From Streptomyces sp. Ag109_O5-10 (GTDB taxonomy: Bacteria > Actinomycetota > Actinomycetes > Streptomycetales > Streptomycetaceae), in NCBI RefSeq assembly GCF_900105755.1, contig NZ_FNTQ01000001.1:5456001-5520000 (forward strand): DNA of 64,000 bases, written 5' to 3'. The notes beneath the pieces were generated by a model. The model had not been told where the DNA came from. It worked only from the letters and a program-made list of their open reading frames with translations, and made no database searches. The translations under genes and the position numbers were made by a program. Shown here piece after piece: positions 1-7,102 of the stretch. The number at the start of each line of letters is the position of its first letter. The first letter of the stretch is position 1.

Positions 1-1
1 C

Positions 2-1138
2 GCCGACGCCTTCGAGGAGCTGTACGGCACGGCTCCCGACGGCGTCTGGGCGGCACCGGGCCGGGTCAACCTGATCGGCGAGCACACCGACTACAACGAC
101 GGCTTCGTGATGCCGTTCGCACTGCCGCACGTGGCGACGGCCGCCGTGGCCCGCCGCACCGACGGCGTGCTGCGGCTGCACTCCGCGGACGTCGGGGGCG
201 GGGTCGTCGAGTTCTCCCTCGACGCCCTGGAGCCCGGCACCGACCAGGAGTGGACGGCGTACCCGGCGGGCGTGGTCTGGGCGCTGCGCGAGGCCGGCCA
301 CCCGGTCACCGGCGCCGACGTCCACCTCGCCTCCACCGTCCCGACCGGTGCGGGCCTGTCCTCCTCCGCGGCCCTGGAGGTGGTGATCGCCCTCGCCCTC
401 GACGACCTGTTCGCACTGGGCCTGCAGCGCTGGCAGCTGGCCCGCCTGTGCCAGCGCGCGGAGAACGTCTACGTCGGGGCGCCGACCGGCATCATGGACC
501 AGACGGCGTCCGCCTGCTGCGAGCAGGGCCACGCCCTGTTCCTGGACACCCGCGACCTGTCGCAGAAGCAGATCCCCTTCGACCTCGCGGCCGAGGGCAT
601 GCGCCTGCTCGTCGTCGACACCCAGGTCAAGCACGCCCACAGCGGCGGCGAGTACGGCAAGCGCCGCGCGGGCTGCGAGAAGGGCGCGGCCCTGCTCGGG
701 GTGGACGCCCTGCGGGACATCCCCTACGACGAGCTGGACTCCGCGCTCGACCGCCTCGGCGACGAGGAGGAGGTACGGCGCCTGGTCCGGCACGTCGTCA
801 CCGAGGACCACCGCGTCGAGCGCGTCGTCGCCCTCCTCGAAGCGGGCGACACCCGTGCCATCGGCCCGGTCCTCACCGAGGGCCACGCCTCGCTCCGCGA
901 CGACTTCCAGGTCTCCTGCCCCGAGCTGGACCTGGTCGTGGAGGCGGCGAACGCGGCCGGCGCGCTGGGCGCCCGGATGACCGGCGGCGGCTTCGGCGGC
1001 TCGGCGATCGTGCTCGCGGAGACGGCCGACGTCGACACGATCGCGAAGGCGGTCGAGGAGGCCTTCGCGGCGGCCGGGCTCAAGGCCCCGCGGGTCTTCG
1101 AGGCGGTGCCGTCGGCGGGCGCCCGCCGGGCGGGGTGA
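2..1138 (+). CDS. galK: Galactokinase, 5' end cut by the window edge
   Basis: Phosphorylates galactose to galactose-1-phosphate with ATP, in the Leloir pathway, in the cytosol. The frame is open from base 2, so the first few residues lie outside the window; 378 residues are visible, close to the usual size of about 390. The galactokinase signature GRVNLIGEHTDYND is near the start. The GHMP ATP-binding glycine/serine loop PTGAGLSSSAAL is around visible residue 115, and the C-terminal GHMP motif MTGGGFGGSA is intact. It ends 3 bp before the convergent acetyltransferase gene. In Streptomyces galK normally closes a galT-galE-galK operon, which would lie upstream of this window. Confidence 0.97.
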   Translation, partial: ADAFEELYGTAPDGVWAAPGRVNLIGEHTDYNDGFVMPFALPHVATAAVARRTDGVLRLHSADVGGGVVEFSLDALEPGTDQEWTAYPAGVVWALREAGHPVTGADVHLASTVPTGAGLSSSAALEVVIALALDDLFALGLQRWQLARLCQRAENVYVGAPTGIMDQTASACCEQGHALFLDTRDLSQKQIPFDLAAEGMRLLVVDTQVKHAHSGGEYGKRRAGCEKGAALLGVDALRDIPYDELDSALDRLGDEEEVRRLVRHVVTEDHRVERVVALLEAGDTRAIGPVLTEGHASLRDDFQVSCPELDLVVEAANAAGALGARMTGGGFGGSAIVLAETADVDTIAKAVEEAFAAAGLKAPRVFEAVPSAGARRAG

Positions 1139-1141
1139 GGC

Positions 1142-1588
1142 TCAGCCCAGCCGCTTCACCAGCGTGTACTCCGTGATCCCCGGCGGGTAGTCGGGGATCA
1201 CGCACACCACGTCGTACCCCTGCTTCTGGTAGAACTCCGGGGCCTGGAAGTCCCAGGTCTCCAGGCGGGCCGCGGTGCAGGCGCGGTCGGTGCGGGCGAT
1301 GCGCTCGGCCTCCGCGAGCAGGCTGCCGCCGAGGCCGGTGCCGCGGTGCCGGGCGTCCACCCACAGGTAGGTGACGTGCAGCCAGGACGCCCAGCTGTGG
1401 CCGACCAGGCCGCCGGCCATCCCGCCCGAACCGTCGTCCATCGCCCAGAGGTGCAGCGGCACTTCGCGTTCGGCGGGGGTGCCGCGCAGCGCGGCCAGGA
1501 CCGGAGAGGCCGCCGTGTTGGTGGCCAGCAGTCGCGCGCGGAGCAGATCGCGCCGTTCCTTGTCGACTTCCGCCTCAATACGAAACAT
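1142..1588 (-). CDS. GNAT-family N-acetyltransferase
   Basis: Predicted acetyl-CoA-dependent N-acetyltransferase of unknown substrate, about 148 residues. The acetyl-CoA pyrophosphate-binding motif A is visible as RHRGTGLGGSLL, followed by a C-terminal region typical of GNATs (APEFYQKQGYD). I chose the ATG at 1588, which begins MFRIEAEV. In-frame starts also exist at 1600 and 1627, and none has a clear Shine-Dalgarno sequence, so the N-terminus is uncertain. The gene faces galK tail to tail with almost no gap, so the two transcripts must overlap. Confidence 0.85.
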   Translation of the reverse strand: MFRIEAEVDKERRDLLRARLLATNTAASPVLAALRGTPAEREVPLHLWAMDDGSGGMAGGLVGHSWASWLHVTYLWVDARHRGTGLGGSLLAEAERIARTDRACTAARLETWDFQAPEFYQKQGYDVVCVIPDYPPGITEYTLVKRLG

Positions 1589-1860
1589 GCGGCACACCAT
1601 AAACGCGTCGGCCGGGCAGTTCTGCAAATTGCCTTCCGCTCACGGCGCCCGGTCGTACTCTGATGAGCAGTGCCGGTGGGGGCCGGCGCTGATCAGGGGG
1701 CGAGACAAGTCGGATACGACGCCCGTGGTGGGGGTAGCAGTTCAGGCACGGCGGCGGCCGTGCGGTGTGGCCCTCCCGCGGGTGTCGTGTCCGCACGGTT
1801 CGTCGTTCTCCGGACCTTGGGTATCCCCGGCTCGTGAAGAGCACTGGGGAAGGGGGTTTC

Positions 1861-2634
1861 GTGGTTCGCATCCGAGTCCTGGTCGTCGACGACCACCGCA
1901 TCTTCGCCGAGTCACTGGCCGCGGCACTGGCCGCCGAGCCGGACGTCGACGTGTCCGCGGCCGGCAGCGGTCCGGCAGCGCTGCGCTGCCTGGAGCGCGC
2001 GGCCGCCGAGGGCCGTCGTTACGACGTGCTTCTCGTCGACGCCGACCTGGGCGGTCAACTGCCGGGCGGCCGGGCGGCCGTGCCGGTGCAGGAGGCCAAC
2101 GCGGAGGGGCTGGTCGACGGCATATCGCTGGTCGCCGGGGTCCGTTCGGCCCATCCGGCCGTCCGGGTCGTCGTCCTCGCCGAGAAGGACGACCCGCGGC
2201 GCGCGGCCCTCGCCCTGCAGGCCGGCGCCTGCGGCTGGGTCGCCAAGGACTGCTCGCTCTCCCGGCTGCTCAACGTCATCCGGGGCGTGCTGCGCGACGA
2301 GACGCATCTGCCGCCCGCCCTGCTCACGGGCGTCCTGCGGGAGTTGACGGCGGCCCGCAAGCACCGCACCGAGAGCGAGCGGCTGGTGGAGTCCCTCACG
2401 CCGAGGGAGCGGGAAGTGCTCCGGTGCATGGTGGCGGGCCTGGGGCGCAAGGCGGTCGCCGAGCGCCTCTTCCTGTCCCCGCACACCGTGCGCACCCACA
2501 TGCAGAACGTCCTCGGCAAACTGGGCGTCCACTCCACCCTGGCCGCGGTGGCGCTGGCCCGGCGGGCGGGGGTGGGACCGGTGGACCTGGCACCCACCGC
2601 CCGAATCATCCCGGAGGAGAGCACCAGCGCCTGA
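1861..2634 (+). CDS. LuxR/NarL-type response regulator
   Basis: DNA-binding two-component response regulator, 257 residues. The receiver domain has the acidic pair D10-D11, the likely phospho-acceptor D60 (LLVD) and the conserved lysine K129 (WVAKD). A roughly 20-residue insertion follows the phospho-site, and the usual Thr/Ser switch position reads Ala (VVLAEKDD). The C-terminal LuxR helix-turn-helix spans about residues 177-225 (LTPREREVL ... SPHTVRTHMQNVLGKLG). The GTG start at 1861 is preceded by an AAGGGGG ribosome site. No histidine kinase is adjacent, so it is an orphan here; the kinase at 15.8 kb is too far to assign. The altered receiver may mean regulation that differs from standard phosphorylation. 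Confidence 0.92.
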   Translation: MVRIRVLVVDDHRIFAESLAAALAAEPDVDVSAAGSGPAALRCLERAAAEGRRYDVLLVDADLGGQLPGGRAAVPVQEANAEGLVDGISLVAGVRSAHPAVRVVVLAEKDDPRRAALALQAGACGWVAKDCSLSRLLNVIRGVLRDETHLPPALLTGVLRELTAARKHRTESERLVESLTPREREVLRCMVAGLGRKAVAERLFLSPHTVRTHMQNVLGKLGVHSTLAAVALARRAGVGPVDLAPTARIIPEESTSA

Positions 2635-2650
2635 CAAACGCCCGTCGAGC

Positions 2651-3057
2651 AGCGCCCCGTAAGGGGCGCGGGGAACTGCGCGACCACCCACGACGGCGCC
2701 GCAGCCGAAAGACACCGGGAAGCGGCGCTTCCTGGTGCAGTCGGCCGCGGTCCGGCAGTGCCCCGTCAGGGGCGCGGGGAACTGGGCGATCAGCCATGAC
2801 GGCGCCGCAGCCGAAAGACACCGGGAAGCGGCGCTTCCTGGCGCAGTCGGCCGCGGTCCGGCAGTGCCCCGTCAGGGGCGCGGGGAACTGCGCGATCAGC
2901 CACGACGGCGCTGCAGCCGAGAGGCTCCGAAGAAGTGCGGCGCTTCCTGGTGCAGTCGGCCGTGGTCCGGCAGTGCCCCGTCAGGGGCGCGGGGAACTGC
3001 GCGATCAGCCACGACGGCGCCGCAGCCGAAAGACACCGGGAAGCGGCGCTTCCCGTG
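2651..3057. repeat. Four tandem copies of a ~106 bp intergenic repeat with hairpin
   Basis: The element CCCCGTCAGGGGCGCGGGG recurs at 2655, 2761, 2867 and 2976, giving periods of 106, 106 and 109 bp. The unit continues through a GAACTGCGCGA and GACGGCGCCGCAGCCG stretch. Each copy begins with a GCCCC/GGGGC stem-loop. The array fills the gap between two convergent genes and stops just before the tamR stop codon, so the hairpins probably serve as bidirectional terminators. The core resembles an intergenic repeat widely dispersed in Streptomyces genomes (from memory, not searched); here it is amplified in tandem. Confidence 0.92.
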
Positions 3058-3063
3058 GAGCGC

Positions 3064-3561
3064 CTAGCCGGGGATGTTGTCGAACGGCGCCGTCAACTGC
3101 CGCAGCAGACCCGCGAGTTCCGACCGCTGCGCGGGGGAGAGCTCGCCGAGGATCGCGCGCTCCTGGTCGAGCAGGCCCGCCAGGGCCTGGTCCGCGCGGT
3201 CCTGGCCCTCGGTGGTCAGCCGGACCAGCACACCTCGCCGGTCGCTCGGATCCGGCAGCCGCTCGACCAGGCCCTTCTTGGCCAGCCGGTCGATGCGGTT
3301 GGTCATCGTCCCTGAGGTGACCAGGGTCTGGGTCAGCAGCTGGCCCGGGGAGAGCTGGTACGGCGTGCCGGCGCGCCTGAGCGCGGTGAGCACGTCGAAC
3401 TCCCAGGGCTCCAGGCTGTGCTCGGCGAAGGCCAGCCGACGTGCCCGGTCCAGGTGCCGCGCCAGTCGGCTCACCCGGCTGAGCACCTCGAGCGGTTCCA
3501 CGTCGAGGTCCGGGCGCTCCCGGCGCCACGCAGCGACCAGCCGATCGACCTCGTCCTCCAT
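3064..3561 (-). CDS. tamR: MarR-family regulator TamR (trans-aconitate methyltransferase regulator)
   Basis: 165-residue winged-helix MarR protein, with the recognition helix region around LVTSGTMTNRIDRLAKKGL and the wing DPSDRRGVLVRL. It is divergent from tam, the arrangement known for Streptomyces TamR. In that system citrate, isocitrate and cis/trans-aconitate release the repressor from the shared intergenic operator, linking aconitase damage to detoxification of trans-aconitate. A TACACT -10-like hexamer lies 7 nt before the ATG at 3561 and there is no Shine-Dalgarno, so the mRNA may be leaderless. The functional assignment rests on context and sequence type, not on a search. Confidence 0.9.
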   Translation of the reverse strand: MEDEVDRLVAAWRRERPDLDVEPLEVLSRVSRLARHLDRARRLAFAEHSLEPWEFDVLTALRRAGTPYQLSPGQLLTQTLVTSGTMTNRIDRLAKKGLVERLPDPSDRRGVLVRLTTEGQDRADQALAGLLDQERAILGELSPAQRSELAGLLRQLTAPFDNIPG

Positions 3562-3594
3562 GGCGATCAGTGTAGTGGTTGTGTCGACGTGAAG

Positions 3595-3625
3595 TCTCTT
3601 GATGTCGAGTCTCTTGACATCGAGA
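3595..3625. promoter_or_regulatory. Predicted TamR operator (two pseudo-palindromes)
   Basis: In the tamR/tam intergenic gap, CTTGATGTCGAG and CTTGACATCGAG stand side by side. Each is imperfectly self-complementary, and the second matches the reverse complement of the first at 10 of 12 positions. MarR dimers bind sites of this size and symmetry. The pair overlaps a TTGACA hexamer at 3614 and the likely tam promoter (GATACT at 3624), so binding could repress tam and tamR together. Confidence 0.7.
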
Positions 3626-3650
3626 TACTTGCCCGGGGAAGGTGAGGGAC

Positions 3651-4466
3651 ATGACGACTCCTGCCTGGGACCCGGCCCAGTACCTCCGTCACTCCGGCCC
3701 CCGCGCCCGCGCCTTCGCCGACCTCCTCGCCCACGTCCCCGCCCTCCCCGGCGACCCCCCGGCCATCGCCGACCTCGGCTGTGGCCCCGGCAACGTCACC
3801 GCCGTCCTCGCCGACCGCTGGCCCACCGCGCGCATCACCGGCTACGACAACTCGGCCCCGATGCTCGACAAGGCCGAGGTCGACCACGCGGGCCCCACCC
3901 CCGGCGGCGGCCGCCTCGACTTCGCCCACGCCGACCTGCGCACTTGGACGCCCGACAGGCCCTACGACCTGATCGTGTCCAACGCGGCGCTCCAGTGGGT
4001 CCCCGGCCACCTGGACCGCTTCGCCGACTGGCTCGGCGCGCTCGCCCCCGGCGGCACCTTCGCCTTCCAGGTGCCGAACAACATCGACGCGCCCCTGCAC
4101 GCCCTGATGCGCGAGCTCGCCGCCACGCCCCGCTGGAAGGCCCGGCTCGCCGACGTGCTGCGCCACGAGGACTCCGTCCACCCGCCCGCCGCCTACCTCG
4201 ACCGGCTCGCCCGCCTCGGCTGCGCCACCGACGTCTGGGAGACCACCTACCTGCACGTCCTGACCGGCGAGGACCCCGTCCTGGACTGGGTCAAGGGCAC
4301 CGGGCTGCGCCCCGTCCTCACCGTCCTGGGTGACGACCCCGAGGCCCGGGACGCCTTCGTCGCCGACTACCGCGACCTGCTGCGGCAGGCCTACCCGAGC
4401 GCCCCCTACGGCACCGTCCTGCCCTTCCGCCGCCTGTTCGCCGTCGCCCGCAGGGAGAACGCCTGA
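3651..4466 (+). CDS. tam: Trans-aconitate 2-methyltransferase
   Basis: Transfers a methyl group from S-adenosylmethionine to trans-aconitate, relieving inhibition of aconitase. 271 residues. Class I methyltransferase motif I is IADLGCGPGN (about residues 39-48), followed by YDN at the acidic SAM-ribose position and VSNAALQWVP, which is characteristic of Tam proteins. The ATG at 3651 follows a GGAAGG ribosome site by 8 nt; an in-frame GTG at 3642 sits inside that site and is less likely. It is divergent from tamR and overlaps the next gene by one base, so a two-gene tam-VOC operon is likely. Confidence 0.92.
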   Translation: MTTPAWDPAQYLRHSGPRARAFADLLAHVPALPGDPPAIADLGCGPGNVTAVLADRWPTARITGYDNSAPMLDKAEVDHAGPTPGGGRLDFAHADLRTWTPDRPYDLIVSNAALQWVPGHLDRFADWLGALAPGGTFAFQVPNNIDAPLHALMRELAATPRWKARLADVLRHEDSVHPPAAYLDRLARLGCATDVWETTYLHVLTGEDPVLDWVKGTGLRPVLTVLGDDPEARDAFVADYRDLLRQAYPSAPYGTVLPFRRLFAVARRENA

Positions 4467-4828
4467 TGCTCACCGCCCTCGACCACGTCCAGCTCGCCGT
4501 ACCGCCCGGCTCGGAGGACCTGCTGCGGGCCTACTACCGCGACCTCCTCGGCATGACGGAGATCCCCAAGCCGCCCGTGCTCGCGGCGCGCGGCGGCTGC
4601 TGGTTCCGGGCCGGGACCGTCCACCTGCACCTGGGCGTCGAGGCGGCCTTCCGGCCCGCCCTCCAGGCCCACCCGGGACTGCGCGTCACGGACATCGAGG
4701 CGTACGCCGAACGGCTCGAAGCCGGCGGCGCCCCCGTCACCTGGGACGACGACCTCCCCGGACACCGTCGCTTCTACTCGCAGGACCCCGTCGGCAACCG
4801 CCTGGAGTTCCTGGAACCGGTTTCCTGA
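4466..4828 (+). CDS. VOC superfamily (glyoxalase-like) protein
   Basis: 120-residue protein of the vicinal oxygen chelate fold. Candidate metal ligands are H7 (DHVQLAV), H53 or H55 (VHLHLGV) and E114 (NRLEFLEP). The sequence DPVGNRLEFLEP is typical of the C-terminal strand of bleomycin-resistance/glyoxalase proteins. Its ATG overlaps the stop of tam (TGATG), so it is translationally coupled. The substrate is unknown; the pairing with tam suggests a role with small carboxylic acids, which is inference. Confidence 0.88.
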   Translation: MLTALDHVQLAVPPGSEDLLRAYYRDLLGMTEIPKPPVLAARGGCWFRAGTVHLHLGVEAAFRPALQAHPGLRVTDIEAYAERLEAGGAPVTWDDDLPGHRRFYSQDPVGNRLEFLEPVS

Positions 4829-4834
4829 GCCCCC

Positions 4835-4860
4835 GTTTGCCCGGGCCCGCTCCTGGTTAC
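4835..4860 (+). promoter_or_regulatory. Sigma-B-like stress promoter for csbD-type gene
   Basis: GTTTGC at 4835 and GGTTAC at 4855 are separated by 14 bp. This fits the Streptomyces sigma-B consensus of GTTT, 14-16 bp, GGGTAY with one mismatch in the -10. It lies about 50 bp upstream of the CsbD gene, a family known to be under general stress control. Confidence 0.55.
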
Positions 4861-4908
4861 CCGAAGCAATGACCCCACGTACCTATCTGGCTTCAGGAGG
4901 GATCGACG

Positions 4909-5082
4909 GTGTCAGGACACCAGAAGGCCAAGGGCAAGAAGGAACAGATCAAGGGCAAGGCCAAGGAGGTCGGCGGGCGCGCGACCCGTGACGTGCCCCT
5001 GGAGGCCGAAGGGCGCCTGGAGCAGTCGAAGGGCGACGCCCGCCAGGCCAAGGAGAAGATGAAGGACATCTTCAAGCACTGA
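4909..5082 (+). CDS. CsbD-family small stress protein
   Basis: 57-residue, highly charged protein rich in Lys, Glu and Gly. The order QKAKGKKEQIKGKAKE ... KGDARQAKEKMKD matches the CsbD family, whose members accumulate under general stress but have no established biochemical role. The GTG start at 4909 has a near-perfect AGGAGGG ribosome site 6-7 nt upstream. A sigma-B-like promoter precedes it. The convergent TetR gene ends 28 bp downstream. Confidence 0.88.
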   Translation: MSGHQKAKGKKEQIKGKAKEVGGRATRDVPLEAEGRLEQSKGDARQAKEKMKDIFKH

Positions 5083-5110
5083 TACGCGACGGCGCGCGGC
5101 ACCGCAGGGC

Positions 5111-5785
5111 TCAGGCCTTGCGGTGCCCTATCAGCCGCGGCTTCTGCTCCAGGCCGTCCAGGCCGTGCCAGGCCAGGTTCACCAGGTGGGCGGCGACCTC
5201 CGCCTTCTTGGGGCGGCGCACGTCCAGCCACCACTGGCCGGTCAGCGCGACCATCCCCACCAGCGCCTGCGCGTACAGCGGGGCCAGCTTGGGGTCGAAG
5301 CCGCGGCTCTTGAACTCGCGGCCCAGGATGTCCTCCACCTGGGTCGCGATGTCCGAGATCAGCGAGGCGAAGGAACCCGTCGACTGCGGGATGGGGGAGT
5401 CCCGGACCAGGATCCGGAATCCGTCCGTGTACTCCTCGATGTAGTCGAGCAGCGCGAACGCGGCCTGCTCGCACAGCTCCCGCGGGTGACCGGCCGTGAG
5501 CGAGCCGGTCACCATGTCCAGCAGGCGCCGCATCTCCCGGTCGACCACCACCGCGTACAGGCCCTCCTTGCCGCCGAAGTGCTCGTACACCACCGGCTTG
5601 GACACCCCGGCCTTCGCCGCGATCTCCTCCACCGACGTGCCCTCGAACCCCCTCGCCGCGAAGAGGGTGCGACCGATCTCCAGCAGCTGCTGGCGGCGCT
5701 CCGCCCCGGTCATACGGGTACGACGCGCCCGCCGCTGCTTGTCGGTACTGGGGGTGCTGGAGTCGGTCGCCACGGCGTCAATCAT
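5111..5785 (-). CDS. TetR-family regulator of the desaturase operon
   Basis: 224-residue TetR protein. The N-terminal helix-turn-helix (EEIAAKAGVSKPVVYEHFGGKEGLY) is followed by an all-helical ligand domain. The ATG at 5785 overlaps the stop of the desaturase gene (ATGA), so the two are translationally coupled and co-transcribed. The first 24 residues are a polar extension; an alternative start is the ATG encoding MTGAERR. TetR proteins paired with desaturases usually sense acyl-CoA or membrane lipid state and repress their own operon. The paired palindromes at 6872-6898 are the best candidate operator. Confidence 0.9.
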   Translation of the reverse strand: MIDAVATDSSTPSTDKQRRARRTRMTGAERRQQLLEIGRTLFAARGFEGTSVEEIAAKAGVSKPVVYEHFGGKEGLYAVVVDREMRRLLDMVTGSLTAGHPRELCEQAAFALLDYIEEYTDGFRILVRDSPIPQSTGSFASLISDIATQVEDILGREFKSRGFDPKLAPLYAQALVGMVALTGQWWLDVRRPKKAEVAAHLVNLAWHGLDGLEQKPRLIGHRKA

Positions 5786-6794
5786 GCCGCCTTCGCGGCC
5801 TGAGCCCCCTGCGATGAGCCGCCTTCCCCGGTGTTACGGCGCGAATCGATACGCGAGCGTGACGGCCAGCGCACGTCGTACGCCCAGCCCAGCTGCTCGC
5901 ACCAGCGGATGATCCGCGCCGACGAGTCGATCTGCCCGCGCTCCACCCCGTGCCGCGCGGACGTCGGGTCGGCGTGGTGCAGGTTGTGCCAGGACTCGCC
6001 GCAGGACAGGACCGCCAGCCACCACACGTTGCCCGACCGGTCCCGCGACTTGAACGGCCGCTTGCCCACCGCGTGACAGATCGAGTTGATCGACCACGTC
6101 ACGTGGTGGAGCAGCGCCACCCGGACGAGTGAACCCCAGAAGAACGCGGTGAACGCGCCCCACCAGGACATCGTCACCAGCCCGCCGATCAGCGGCGGCA
6201 GCGCCAGGGAGAGCACGGTCCAGTAGATGAACTGCCGGGAGATCGCCCGGATGGCCGGGTCCTTGACCAGATCCGGCGCGTACTTGTCCTGCGGAGTCCG
6301 CTCCTCGTCGAACATCCAGGCGATATGCGCCCACCACAGGCCCTTGATCAGCGCCGGCACGGTCTCGCCGTACCGCCACGGCGAGTGCGGGTCGCCCTCG
6401 GCGTCGGAGAACTTGTGGTGCTTGCGGTGATCGGCCACCCAGCGCACCAGCGGACCCTCCACCGCCATCGACCCGGCGACCGCCAGCGCGATCCTGAGCG
6501 GCCGTTTCGCCTTGAAGGAACCATGGGTGAAGTAACGGTGGTAACCGATGGTCACACCATGGCAGCCGAGATAGTAGAAGAACACCATCAGGCCCAGGTC
6601 GAGCCAGCTCACGCCCCCCCATCCCCACGCCAGTGGCACCGCCGCCAGGAGCGCGAGGAACGGCACGACGATGAACAGGAGCAGAGTGACCTGCTCCAGC
6701 GAACCCTTCCGCTCACCCCGAGGGTGGCGGACGGGATCGCGGTGTCGGCCGACTTCCGGGGGTCTTCGATCACATCGGAACTTGACGAGGTCAT
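5782..6794 (-). CDS. Acyl-CoA (stearoyl-type) desaturase with an apparent one-base frameshift
   Basis: Membrane di-iron desaturase introducing a double bond into acyl chains. All three histidine boxes are present: HRYFTH, HRKHH and HNLHH. The natural start appears to be the ATG at 6794 (MTSSSSDVIEDP), with an AGGGGAC ribosome site. That frame reads correctly to SATLG and then derails, while the next frame continues with GERKGSLEQVTLLLFIV. Restoring one base in the C run at 6716-6719 would join them into a 337-residue protein. As given, only a shortened product from the GTG at 6666, lacking part of the first membrane helix, could be made. Either a sequencing error or a real lesion. Confidence 0.85.
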
Positions 6795-7102
6795 GCGCGT
6801 CCCCTGTGGGGTCGAGGGTTGAGAGATGCGCCGATCCGCGGCGACCGAACGGGACGGCAAAACAGCTTCCCTACGGTTCCGTAACCTACGGCGACGTAAG
6901 TATGGCAGCGGGGCGTCTCACGGCAAGAGCCCCAGCACCTGCGCGTCCTCATGGACACCTATCCTTGGAATCGGTCGGACAGCGCGGTCCGCTCTGTTTC
7001 CTTCCCTGATGTCCGGCCGCTATGCGGACAGGCGCCGCCTGCCGCCCGGCCGACGGACGGGTTCCCTCCAGACGAGCTTCAACACTGCAAGGAGCCGCAC
7101 CT
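6795..7102. other. Intergenic region between desaturase and ppc
   Basis: 308 bp without a gene. It holds the desaturase ribosome site, the paired palindromes at 6872-6898, and an AAGGAG ribosome site for ppc at 7089. I do not see an unambiguous -35/-10 pair for ppc. Confidence 0.7.
6872..6898. promoter_or_regulatory. Two tandem palindromes, candidate TetR operator
   Basis: TACGGTTCCGTA (6872-6883) is a perfect inverted repeat with a 2 bp centre. TACGGCGACGTA (6887-6898) repeats it with one mismatch, 15 bp further on. Two adjacent 12 bp sites suit a pair of TetR dimers. They lie about 80 bp upstream of the desaturase ATG, where a repressor would cover the promoter. Confidence 0.65.

Noticed and set aside
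2651..3057. CRISPR array
   Set aside because: The repeated part is almost the whole 106 bp unit and there are no unique spacers or cas genes.
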